Shown piece after piece: positions 43,997 through 51,748 of a stretch of 64,000 bases of DNA. Source of the DNA: Altibacter sp. (GTDB lineage: Bacteria; Bacteroidota; Bacteroidia; Flavobacteriales; Flavobacteriaceae); assembly GCF_019913785.1 (NCBI RefSeq), contig NZ_JAIOHK010000035.1, positions 1 to 64,000 of the forward strand, given 5' to 3'. The notes under the pieces were generated by a model. The model saw nothing but the letters and a program-made list of their open reading frames with translations, was not told the DNA's origin and ran no database searches. The translations under genes and the position numbers were made by a program. Every line of letters begins with the position of its first letter. Positions within the stretch are counted from its first letter, which is position 1.

Positions 43997-45238
43997 TTAC
44001 TCGTATCTCAAACTTTCAATTGGATCTAATCTAGCTGCTTTTGAAGCGGGATACGATCCTGCAATCACAGCGGTTAAGAACGAAATAATGGTTGCGCCTA
44101 TCAATGCACCCCAAGGGAGTGAAAAGGCAAAGCCCGTAAAGCTTGCAAAGGCCCATCCGGTAATAATTCCAAGAATGATCCCCAAGACACTGCCCAATTG
44201 TCCAATTACTATGGTTTCTATAAAAAATTGCGTTGAAATCGTAGATCTTTTGGCACCCATGGCCTTCCGAACCCCAATCTCTCGGGTGCGTTCGGTGACC
44301 GAAACCAACATAATATTCATCAACGCAATAGAAGACCCTAAGATGGTAATAATACTAATGATCCAGGCAGCCATTTCCAAAACACCGGTGATTTCACCTA
44401 TCCGATTGATGAGGTCGTCACTGCGTTCTATTCCGAAGTTATTCTCTTCTACGGGACTGAGGCCGCGTACATTTCTGAAAGTAACTATCGCAGCATCTTC
44501 GGCCCCTTGCATCATTTCTTTGTCCTCTACCATCACGCTAATGGTGTAGTTGATATTTGGATCGGTAAAAATACCTCGTGCTACCTGAATGGGGATGAGC
44601 ACCTTTAAATCCTGATTGTTACCAAAAGTGGCTCCTTTCGATTCGAGTACTCCAACCACTTTAAATTTAACACCTCGGATGCTAATGGTTTTATTTATGG
44701 GGTCGTCGTTCCTAAAGATGCTTTTCAGAAAGTCGGAACCAATCAAACACACCTTATTGTTGTTCTCTATATCGAAGACATTGAATTCCCTTCCTTTGTC
44801 TACATCGGTTCCCGTATTTTCCAGATAATGTTCGTTTACGCCGTATACCTGTACTTCGGGGTCGGTTTTTTCGTTTTCAAATTTAACTTCTGCCCGATTG
44901 GTTCCTCTAAAGGAAACCGAAGTTTGTGTATACGGATAATTATAGATGTCTACAAATTTCCGCAGATCATCGTAACTTATAATTGGGTTTATTTTTTCAA
45001 CCTCGCCACTATTGTTGCGCTGTACGTTAAATTCATATCGCTGAATATTAAACGTATTTGCTCCCATGGAAGCAAAATCACTCGAAATGGTATTCTCCAA
45101 TGCCTTAACGGCACTTAGAATTCCTACGAGTGCCCAGATACCAATTCCAATGATGACTATGGTTAGTACGGTTCTAAGAAGCTGACTTCTAATGGAGTCG
45201 AGTGCAATACGAACATTTTCCCGAAAAAGTGAAAACAT
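43997..45238 (-). CDS. FtsX-like ABC transporter permease (MacB type)
   Basis: A 413-residue permease: an N-terminal membrane helix (FRENVRIALDSIRSQLLRTVLTIVIIGIGIWALVGILSAVK), an extended periplasmic MacB_PCD domain (about 50-280) and three C-terminal helices with the RTREIGVRKAMGAKRSTISTQFFIETIVIG and YPASKAARLDPIESLRYE motifs. The type is mechanotransmission, not classical export. The matching ATPase is not in the window. The next two genes follow on the same strand. Confidence 0.88.
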   Translation of the reverse strand: MFSLFRENVRIALDSIRSQLLRTVLTIVIIGIGIWALVGILSAVKALENTISSDFASMGANTFNIQRYEFNVQRNNSGEVEKINPIISYDDLRKFVDIYNYPYTQTSVSFRGTNRAEVKFENEKTDPEVQVYGVNEHYLENTGTDVDKGREFNVFDIENNNKVCLIGSDFLKSIFRNDDPINKTISIRGVKFKVVGVLESKGATFGNNQDLKVLIPIQVARGIFTDPNINYTISVMVEDKEMMQGAEDAAIVTFRNVRGLSPVEENNFGIERSDDLINRIGEITGVLEMAAWIISIITILGSSIALMNIMLVSVTERTREIGVRKAMGAKRSTISTQFFIETIVIGQLGSVLGIILGIITGWAFASFTGFAFSLPWGALIGATIISFLTAVIAGSYPASKAARLDPIESLRYE

Positions 45239-45328
45239 AGTGGTTGGGTGAGCGGTTTATCGTTAGACTATAATCTGTGTATAAAGTTACAATTTCGGCA
45301 TTATTTTAAGATATTTGCAGGGAATTTA

Positions 45329-45376
45329 AATCTAAGAATCTAACAATCCAAATATCTAATAATCCAACATTCTAAA
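45329..45376 (+). repeat. Low-complexity (ATCTAAnAATCC)-type tract
   Basis: The tract AATTTAAATCTAAGAATCTA continues as units of ATCTAA/CAATCC/TAATCC just before the hisS GTG. Such short reiterated words are frequent intergenic elements in flavobacteria. Confidence 0.4.
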
Positions 45377-45379
45377 AAA

Positions 45380-46750
45380 GTGGCTCAAAAACCCTCCATA
45401 CCCAAAGGAACTCGAGATTTTTCTCCTGCCGAAGTCGTAAAACGCAACTACATTATGAACACCATAAAAAGTTGTTTTACCACCTATGGTTTTCAACCTA
45501 TTGAAACCCCTTCGTTTGAAAATAGCGAGACCTTGATGGGAAAGTATGGAGAGGAAGGCGATCGATTGATTTTTAAGATTCTGAATAGTGGGGATTATCT
45601 AAAGAAAGCGGATGATTCAGTTTTAAAAGAAAAAGACAGTGTTAAACTTACATCGAGTATTTCCGAAAAAGCATTGCGCTATGACCTTACAGTGCCTTTT
45701 GCGCGTTATGTAGTCCAAAACCAGAATGACATCACCTTTCCGTTTAAACGCTATCAAATTCAACCCGTATGGCGCGCCGACAGGCCCCAAAAAGGACGTT
45801 TTAGAGAGTTCTTTCAATGTGATGCCGATGTGGTAGGGAGCAATTCCCTGTGGCAGGAAGTGGAATTGGTACAATTGTACGATGCCGTTTTTGCAAAGTT
45901 AAAGTTGGCAGGCGTTACCATAAAATTGAACAATCGGAAGATTTTGAGTGGTATTGCTGAAGTGATTGGTGCCGAAGACAGGCTTATCGATTTTACCGTG
46001 GCGTTGGACAAGCTGGATAAGATAGGGAAGGACGGCGTTAAAACCGAAATGCGTTCCAAAGGAATTTCAGAAAACGCCATACAAAAGGTTCAACCCTTAT
46101 TTGAAGCCAAAGGAACGGCTTCGGAAAAGTTGGCGATGCTTAAAGAATTATTAGCTACTTCGGCAATAGGCTTACAAGGTGTTTCGGAACTCGAATTTAT
46201 CACTACCACCATAACCACACTAGGATTGGAAACGGCTGGTTTCGAAATAGATGTCACCTTGGCTAGAGGTCTAAACTATTATACGGGAGCCATTTTTGAA
46301 GTTTCAGCTCCTGAAGCGGTGAATATGGGAAGTATTGGTGGCGGTGGCCGCTACGACGATCTTACGGGGATCTTCGGACTTAAAGACGTGAGTGGGGTAG
46401 GAATCTCGTTTGGTTTGGACCGAATTTACCTTGTATTGGAGGAATTAGATCTTTTTCCTGAAACCGTTTCCGAAGTGACCAAAGTACTCTTTATCAATTT
46501 TGGTAAAGCCGAAGCCTTGTATGCCATGAAGGCCATTACAAAACTTCGACGCGCCGGAATCACTGCCGAATTGTACCCTGATGCGGCCAAGATGGGCAAG
46601 CAGATGGGCTATGCAGACAAGCGTAGCATTCCGTTTGTGGTCCTAGCCGGTGAAAAAGAACTAGAAAGCCAAAGTTTTACCCTTAAAAATATGAAGAGTG
46701 GCGAACAGAATGAGTTTTCGTTCGCTACGCTTCAAAATAAGTTGAAATAA
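45380..46750 (+). CDS. hisS: Histidine-tRNA ligase
   Basis: A 456-residue class II synthetase: [22 protein letters not shown], motif 1-type [28 protein letters not shown] and the motif 3 [19 protein letters not shown], then an anticodon-binding domain with [45 protein letters not shown]. Start is GTG at 45380 (AQKPSIPKG). Followed by the tRNA-Met locus. Confidence 0.95.
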   Translation: MAQKPSIPKGTRDFSPAEVVKRNYIMNTIKSCFTTYGFQPIETPSFENSETLMGKYGEEGDRLIFKILNSGDYLKKADDSVLKEKDSVKLTSSISEKALRYDLTVPFARYVVQNQNDITFPFKRYQIQPVWRADRPQKGRFREFFQCDADVVGSNSLWQEVELVQLYDAVFAKLKLAGVTIKLNNRKILSGIAEVIGAEDRLIDFTVALDKLDKIGKDGVKTEMRSKGISENAIQKVQPLFEAKGTASEKLAMLKELLATSAIGLQGVSELEFITTTITTLGLETAGFEIDVTLARGLNYYTGAIFEVSAPEAVNMGSIGGGGRYDDLTGIFGLKDVSGVGISFGLDRIYLVLEELDLFPETVSEVTKVLFINFGKAEALYAMKAITKLRRAGITAELYPDAAKMGKQMGYADKRSIPFVVLAGEKELESQSFTLKNMKSGEQNEFSFATLQNKLK

Positions 46751-46763
46751 ATACAAACTTATC

Positions 46764-46794
46764 TTTGCACCAGATGATTTTGTTTTTATCTTTG
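46764..46794 (+). promoter_or_regulatory. Tandem Bacteroidota promoter boxes upstream of the tRNA-Met locus
   Basis: TATCTTTG occurs twice, at 46760-46767 and 46787-46794. The TTTG of the first (46764-46767) lies exactly 19 bases before the second box, so it can serve as its -33 element. This suggests strong transcription into the tRNA pair. Confidence 0.65.
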
Positions 46795-46826
46795 CGCCCG
46801 CCTAACCTAAGGTTTCGCACTAATTT

Positions 46827-46915
46827 GGCGAGGTAGCTCAGGTGGTTACCCGCCCGTACCGAACGCAACGTTCGGGCGGGGAGCGTCGGATTCATAACCC
46901 GAAGGTGAACGGAAA
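46827..46915 (+). pseudogene. Broken tRNA-Met copy with palindrome insertion
   Basis: The first 22 bases (46827-46848) match the intact tRNA at 46931 exactly. A 32-base palindrome then interrupts the D arm between TTA and GAGC. The anticodon arm resumes (GAGCGTCGGATTCATAACCC) with anticodon CAT, but after the variable loop the T arm and the 3' acceptor strand are absent, replaced by unrelated sequence to about 46915. It cannot fold into a normal tRNA. Where the remnant ends is uncertain, since the variable-loop region GGTGAACGGAAATAATCACC could also be a hairpin of its own. Confidence 0.75.
46849..46880. repeat. 32-base GC-rich palindrome inside the broken tRNA
   Basis: An outer stem CCCGCC/GGCGGG (46849-46854 with 46875-46880) and an inner stem CGAACG/CGTTCG (46860-46865 with 46869-46874) form a hairpin with a bulge CGTAC. 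The base composition is unlike the AT-rich surroundings and it resembles a REP-type mobile palindrome. Confidence 0.75.
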
Positions 46916-46930
46916 TAATCACCAACATTT

Positions 46931-47004
46931 GGCGAGGTAGCTCAGGTGGTTAGAGCGTCGGATTCATAACCCGGAGGTCTCGAGTTCAAGTCTCGATCTC
47001 GCTA
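46931..47004 (+). tRNA. tRNA-Met (anticodon CAT), elongator-like
   Basis: All arms are present: acceptor GGCGAGG with TCTCGCT (G1-U72 wobble), D arm GCTC/GAGC, anticodon loop TTCATAA, variable loop AGGTC, T arm TCGAG-TTCAAGT-CTCGA. The CCA end is not encoded. The acceptor has a paired first base, so it is not the initiator. A tRNA-Ile read by lysidine at C34 shares the anticodon and cannot be excluded from the sequence. Confidence 0.92.
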
Positions 47005-47026
47005 CATTTATTAAACACTGGAAATA

Positions 47027-47057
47027 ACGGTTTAGTTCACGCTAAGCCGTTTTTTTA
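47027..47057 (+). terminator. Intrinsic terminator after tRNA-Met
   Basis: ACGGTTTAG pairs with CTAAGCCGT (one wobble) with a TTCACG loop, followed by seven T residues, 23 bases after the tRNA. Confidence 0.8.
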
Positions 47058-47213
47058 TGCGTTCCTTCAACGTAATAATTACATTTGACTTCAGAAAAGA
47101 ACACTTTTTTGACAAGATTGGAATTCATAGTGAATTTTTCGGCCTTAAAAATTTATAATACCAACGGTTTTTAACGATGAAATCTTAACCCACTTCACGT
47201 TAAATTGATTTAT

Positions 47214-47255
47214 AAAAAAACCCTGACGTCCATTGAATAGCCATCAGGGTTTAAA
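47214..47255 (-). terminator. Intrinsic terminator of the 35-residue basic peptide gene
   Basis: Read on the minus strand, ACCCTGA/TCAGGGT (47244-47250 with 47220-47226) is followed by seven T residues. It is 36 bases past the stop of the small gene at 47291, which supports that gene as a real transcript. Confidence 0.72.
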
Positions 47256-47290
47256 TATTAATTCAACATTATTTTATTGCCACAACCGCG

Positions 47291-47398
47291 TTATCTTCGC
47301 TTTCTGGTTTGTTGGGCTTCTAATTTCAATTTTATCTTCTCCTGTTTTTTTGCTTTTAAATCTAATTTAGGAGCTTTTAAGGTTTTTCCTCTAGCCAT
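47291..47398 (-). CDS. 35-residue lysine/arginine-rich peptide, unknown
   Basis: An ATG at 47398 encodes MARGKTLKAPKLDLKAKKQE, continuing with KIKLKLEAQQTRKRR and stopping at TAA. It has 17 basic residues, no membrane span and no cysteine. It has its own intrinsic terminator and a gene-free upstream region of about 680 bases. I do not recognise it. The charge suggests RNA or ribosome binding, an inference only. Alternatively it may be a chance frame. Confidence 0.55.
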   Translation of the reverse strand: MARGKTLKAPKLDLKAKKQEKIKLKLEAQQTRKRR

Positions 47399-48076
47399 GA
47401 TTACTTTGATTTAAATTATGAATATTCGATTTAGAACCTAATAACAGTCGTTAAGTCGTTAAAAAGACACCCTAACCCGCGAGTTACTCTCTTCTGCAAT
47501 GCAAAAGAAGAGTTAAATGATATAAGGTTTAACGGACTGTTTTAAGCACACTCGCAGTGCTTACAAAATCGGGAAGATAATTTTCAATTTACCAATTTGA
47601 AACTTTGGCCGATGCAAACTAATACCATCAAAGGATGCTATTAATTGAAAAGTGATATGTTGCAATTTATCGGACATAATCGTGCATTGAAAATATTCAT
47701 TACAAGGCAAACATAGGCCTTATTATTGAAATTAAAAATTAAATATTTCTTAAAATTCTGCGCCCGTTTCTCTTTAAAAATTTTAAAATGATAACAATTG
47801 AGACACGCGACAAATTAAAACCTTAAACCGCTTCTTATTACTCTTTTTTGGCAAGAAACAGACGAGTAAAAAAGTATCACTAGGGACATTATTACCCGAT
47901 TAATCCTTTTCAATAATAATAATTAAATTTTATAAGACACTGTAAAACAGATTATTAATAACATTTTTAAAAGTTAGTTGTGTTGATGGCACATGTATTG
48001 AAAATTGGGTCACGTATACTATTAATTGTTTGAAATTTACCGAGAGGATGACGAAACCTAATAACATGATACAGGT
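47399..48076. other. AT-rich gene-free spacer between the 35-residue gene and pntA
   Basis: No frame of plausible length, no tRNA and no known riboswitch was seen in these 678 bases. A TAAGCAC/GTGCTTA hairpin lies at 47543-47563. The spacer may hold the promoter of the 35-residue gene (minus) and of the transhydrogenase operon (plus), or an unannotated small RNA. Confidence 0.5.
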
Positions 48077-49192
48077 ATGATATATATAGGGATAGTAAAA
48101 GAGCCCGATTTTGAAACAAGAATTTGTCTGCTACCAAAAGAAGTTAGTTTAGTTATAGATCAATTAGGATTGGAAGTTATAATTGAAACTGGCTTGGGGG
48201 AGGCATTGGGAGTTTCAAATAGGGACTACGAAGCTGCCGGTGCGGCATTACATAGTCGTGCCTTTGTTTTAAAACATGCCGATTATATTTTGTCGATAAA
48301 TGATTTTCCCGAAATATTAGATGGTGAAAAATTAAAAAATCGGATTGGTATTTTCAATATGTTATTCTATCAGGAAAGGGTTGATAAATTTCTCGGTAAG
48401 AACATTTCGGTTTTTAGTCTGGATCTATTACCTCGTTCAACTTTAGCACAATCTATGGATGTATTGTCCTCTATGGCTTCTTTGGCAGGATACCAAGCTG
48501 TATTAAAAGCTACCTCCCATTACAGTGGCTCTTTACCGATGTTTACGACCGCCGCAGGAACCTTGAATCCTGCTAAGGTGCTAATATTAGGCGCTGGTGT
48601 AGCCGGGTTACAAGCAATTGCAACAGCCAAACGTTTGGGAGCGATAGTAGAAGCCTTTGATGTGCGAAAATCGTCTGCGGAAGAAGTTAGGAGCCTTGGT
48701 GCCAATTTTATTGAGGTAGAAGGATATGAGGATAGTGAGAATACGGGTGGCTATGCCGTGGAGCAATCGGAAGAATATCTCAAAAAACAGAAAAAGTTAA
48801 TTCACCGACATATTGCGAATGCAAATATTGTTATCTCAACCGCGAATATCCCCGGAAAGAAAGCACCAATTCTAATAGACATCGAAGCGCTCGATGCTAT
48901 GTCACCAGGCTCAGTTGTGATAGACTTAGCGGCAGAACAAGGTGGGAATTGTGAAATTACACAAAACGGAAAAACGGTTATTTATAATAATGTCACAATT
49001 GTAGGCCATTCGTATTTATCGAGAGAAATGTCAAAGGCCGCCTCACAATTATTATCTGCTAATTTTTATAGCTTTTTAAAATACTTGATCAACACTAATA
49101 AAGAAGGCGATCCCATAATTAACAGTTGCCAAGTTATTGATACCGGTAAAATTTCGCATCCTCAATTAATTCATAAATTTGAACTTGTATAA
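48077..49192 (+). CDS. NAD(P) transhydrogenase subunit alpha part 1 (PntAA-like)
   Basis: A 371-residue soluble NAD(H)-binding subunit (dI) beginning MIYIGIVKEPDFETRICLLPKEVSLV. Diagnostic: LGAGVAGLQAIATAKRLGAIVEAFDVRKSSAEEVRSLGANFIEVE, then the partner helix and DAMSPGSVVIDLAAEQGGNCE. It is the first of three genes of a split transhydrogenase. Alanine dehydrogenase shares the fold, but the downstream membrane genes decide for transhydrogenase. Confidence 0.9.
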   Translation: MIYIGIVKEPDFETRICLLPKEVSLVIDQLGLEVIIETGLGEALGVSNRDYEAAGAALHSRAFVLKHADYILSINDFPEILDGEKLKNRIGIFNMLFYQERVDKFLGKNISVFSLDLLPRSTLAQSMDVLSSMASLAGYQAVLKATSHYSGSLPMFTTAAGTLNPAKVLILGAGVAGLQAIATAKRLGAIVEAFDVRKSSAEEVRSLGANFIEVEGYEDSENTGGYAVEQSEEYLKKQKKLIHRHIANANIVISTANIPGKKAPILIDIEALDAMSPGSVVIDLAAEQGGNCEITQNGKTVIYNNVTIVGHSYLSREMSKAASQLLSANFYSFLKYLINTNKEGDPIINSCQVIDTGKISHPQLIHKFELV

Positions 49193-49195
49193 GCT

Positions 49196-49492
49196 ATGGA
49201 ATTTATTCAAAATAATCTTGAACTCGTTTACTTCGTTATATTTTGCATTTTTATAGGAATAGAGGTGATAGCCAATGTTCCGGCAATTCTTCACACTCCC
49301 TTAATGTCCGGAGCCAACGCGATTAGTGGTGTTATTATGCTCGGTGCGGTCATCATGTTATTTCAGATACCACCAACCAATTATCTATTGCTTTGTTTGG
49401 GTGGAATCGCTGTATTTCTAGGAGCCTTAAATATTTCCGGAGGCTTTTTTGTGACAGGCAGAATGCTGAAAATGTTCAACACCAAAAAATAA
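49196..49492 (+). CDS. NAD(P) transhydrogenase subunit alpha part 2 (PntAB-like)
   Basis: A 98-residue protein with three to four membrane helices (VYFVIFCIFIGIEVIANVPAILHTPLMSGANAISGVIMLGAVIML; NYLLLCLGGIAVFLGALNISGGFFVTGRML). It corresponds to the membrane tail of PntA, separated from the soluble part as in Rhodospirillum. Three bases separate it from the upstream gene. Confidence 0.92.
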   Translation: MEFIQNNLELVYFVIFCIFIGIEVIANVPAILHTPLMSGANAISGVIMLGAVIMLFQIPPTNYLLLCLGGIAVFLGALNISGGFFVTGRMLKMFNTKK

Positions 49493-49497
49493 TATAG

Positions 49498-50886
49498 ATG
49501 AATATAATCGTTGAAGTTGGTTATTTAATAGCCACGGTATCTTTTTTGGGTGGATTGAAGTTTATGAGTTCTCCTAAAAAGGCCAAAACAGGAAATATTA
49601 TTGCAGCATCAGGAATGGTCATTGCTGTTGTTTTTACATTTCTCGCAATAATGTTTAATGCGGTTCCTACCATTAACTTAATTGTCATTCTTGCAGCTAT
49701 TACGTTGGGAACTTTGGCAGGAAAGCGAATGGCCTCTAAAGTAGAAATGACGGCAATGCCACAGCTCGTCTCATTATTTAATGCCACCGGTGGTGGCTGT
49801 GCTATGTTATTGGGATTGATTGAAGCACACCAGTTAGATGTAAATACTTCCTTAACAGGAATAAAAATTTTATTGCTATTGGGGTTAATTACAGGTGCTA
49901 TTGCTGCTACTGGAAGCATTTTGGCGTATAGAAAGTTAGCGGGCAAAACCAAAGATATCCGAAAAGCATTAGTTGTTGTAAGCTCAAGGCTGCTCTTGGC
50001 TTTAATCGTAGTTCTACCAATCACCTACTTTGCTGGAGTCCTACCACTAAGCTTTGAAGTGATGGCTTATTCGATGGCGGTATTATCATTGAGCTATGGA
50101 ATTTTATTTGTACTCCCCATTGGTGGAGCCGATATGCCTGTAGTAATTTCATTATTGAATTCAATAACCGGAATTGCTACTGCTTTTGCCGGTTTTGTAT
50201 ATGGAAATAAAGCGATGATCGCCGGTGGAATCTTCGTAGGTGCTGCCGGAATTTTACTAACCTTATTAATGTGTAAGGCAATGAATAGGTCTTTACTAAA
50301 AGTGCTTGCAGGTAAATTTAAAAAAACAGCGATCTCCGGTGATACCGAAGATCAAAATATAAAGCCCATAAGTATTTCTGAAACCACGATGCAACTGACT
50401 TTCGCAAATAAAGTTGCAATAGTCCCGGGCTATGGTCTTGCAGTTGCACAAGGGCAACACTTGTGTGGTCAACTTCAAAAATTGTTAGAAGCCAGAGGAA
50501 TCCAAGTTGATTTTATTATACATCCTGTTGCCGGACGGATGCCCGGACATATGAATGTATTGCTTGCCGAAGCAAATATTGACTACAAACATTTGAAAGA
50601 AATGAACGATGTAAATGAAGATATGTCTCATTATGATTTGGTGTTGATTATAGGCGCAAATGATGTGGTAAATCCCGCTGCCGAAAACAAGCCGGATAGC
50701 CCTATATACGGAATGCCCATTATAAAAACCCATGAAAGTAAGCAAGTTATTGTAATGAAAAGAGGAATGAGTACCGGCTATGCCGGAGTTTCGAATGATT
50801 TGTTTGGAATGGACAATTGCAATCTTCTATTTGGAGATGCTAAAGATTCGCTTCAAGACATTGTCAATCAACTGAAATTGATTTAA
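49498..50886 (+). CDS. pntB: NAD(P) transhydrogenase subunit beta
   Basis: A 462-residue membrane protein with the dII helices (residues 1-270) and the NADP(H)-binding dIII domain (from about 290): KVAIVPGYGLAVAQGQHLCGQL, VAGRMPGHMNVLLAEA, VLIIGANDVVNPAAENKPDSPIYGMPIIKTHESKQVIVMKRGMSTGYAGVSNDLFG. The complex uses the proton gradient to drive NADPH formation, relevant under oxidative stress. It completes the pntAA-pntAB-pntB operon. Confidence 0.95.
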   Translation: MNIIVEVGYLIATVSFLGGLKFMSSPKKAKTGNIIAASGMVIAVVFTFLAIMFNAVPTINLIVILAAITLGTLAGKRMASKVEMTAMPQLVSLFNATGGGCAMLLGLIEAHQLDVNTSLTGIKILLLLGLITGAIAATGSILAYRKLAGKTKDIRKALVVVSSRLLLALIVVLPITYFAGVLPLSFEVMAYSMAVLSLSYGILFVLPIGGADMPVVISLLNSITGIATAFAGFVYGNKAMIAGGIFVGAAGILLTLLMCKAMNRSLLKVLAGKFKKTAISGDTEDQNIKPISISETTMQLTFANKVAIVPGYGLAVAQGQHLCGQLQKLLEARGIQVDFIIHPVAGRMPGHMNVLLAEANIDYKHLKEMNDVNEDMSHYDLVLIIGANDVVNPAAENKPDSPIYGMPIIKTHESKQVIVMKRGMSTGYAGVSNDLFGMDNCNLLFGDAKDSLQDIVNQLKLI

Positions 50887-50932
50887 TATTTGTTTAAAAA
50901 TGAAGATTGCTGTAATTTCTTTTGAATTTGCT

Positions 50933-51568
50933 TTATTCGGCTGAGTGCAATAATTTATTTTCTTTTAAATTTTTAAAAAGCACATTGATATAGCTGTTGA
51001 TATTTCTCATAACCTTTGTGGCATCCACCACTTCAATCTCAGACCGCCACAGTAATTCTCGCTCTTTTTCCGGGCAAATACAATATAAGGAAGTCTCTGT
51101 GGTGTAGACTTGATGACGTTCTAACTGTTTTGTAAGATAGATGTGTTGATTGTTATAGTAATAATCTTCGAAAGTTTGATGTTTTTTCGCGAAATTTCGG
51201 TAGGCATCCTCCATACTTATTTTGCTTTCCTTCTTAGAAATTTTGGCAATAAGCGTCGCATCGAAGCCAGCATTAAACAGCTTGTTTTCGATTGAATTGA
51301 GTTGTTCTATCTTTTGTTCATTATCGGTAAAAGATGCTTCAAAATAGTCAATACTCCTAATGGCTATTACACCCCTTTTACCTAACTCCTCTGTCATCCT
51401 CGTTTCATAGGTTCGCCGCAAATCCTTGTCTGCCGAAACACCGATGATGAAAACTTTTTTTATTTTCAAGTTTACGGCATCCGGATTTTTATAATGCTGA
51501 ATCAATTTTGTGGGGCTACAGCCCGGCATTAAAATTGATACTAATAGTAAAATTGATAGTGATTTCAT
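50933..51568 (-). CDS. Lipoprotein of unknown function (possibly DUF4136-like)
   Basis: A 211-residue lipoprotein (lipobox MPGC, Cys17), starting KSLSILLLVSILMPGCSPTKLIQHYKNPDAVNLKIKKVFIIGVSADKDLRRTYETRMTEELGKRGVIAIRSIDYF. It ends with KVMRNINSYINVLFKNLKENKLLHSAE. The first 100 residues resemble DUF4136-type or TolB-N-like domains. No catalytic motif. It begins immediately after the stop of the 43-residue peptide gene. Confidence 0.65.
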   Translation of the reverse strand: MKSLSILLLVSILMPGCSPTKLIQHYKNPDAVNLKIKKVFIIGVSADKDLRRTYETRMTEELGKRGVIAIRSIDYFEASFTDNEQKIEQLNSIENKLFNAGFDATLIAKISKKESKISMEDAYRNFAKKHQTFEDYYYNNQHIYLTKQLERHQVYTTETSLYCICPEKERELLWRSEIEVVDATKVMRNINSYINVLFKNLKENKLLHSAE

Positions 51569-51700
51569 TTAGCTCATTTCATTATGCAAGGTTTGACGTT
51601 TCTTTAGCCATATAAATCGGTATTTGAGTTCTTGTTTCAGTTTCTTCACCGCTACTATGTATGGTAAATATATCAATAAGATTAAATAATTGAACAACAT
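51569..51700 (-). CDS. 43-residue small membrane peptide
   Basis: An ATG at 51700 encodes MLFNYLILLIYLPYIVAVKK, then a basic tail LKQELKYRFIWLKKRQTLHNEMS. The stop TAA abuts the ATG of the lipoprotein gene (TAAATG), and 48 bases separate it from the upstream glutamate-synthase-like gene on the same strand. One membrane helix with a cytoplasmic basic tail is predicted. It may bridge the two flanking products; unproven. Confidence 0.6.
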   Translation of the reverse strand: MLFNYLILLIYLPYIVAVKKLKQELKYRFIWLKKRQTLHNEMS

Positions 51701-51748
51701 AGCCTCCGAAAAACTGGTAGCCGGCGATTTATCTAGAGTCAAAAATCG

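Noticed and set aside
49521-50024. 167-residue minus-strand frame across pntB
   Set aside because: Shadow of the hydrophobic pntB coding region; no start context or family pattern.
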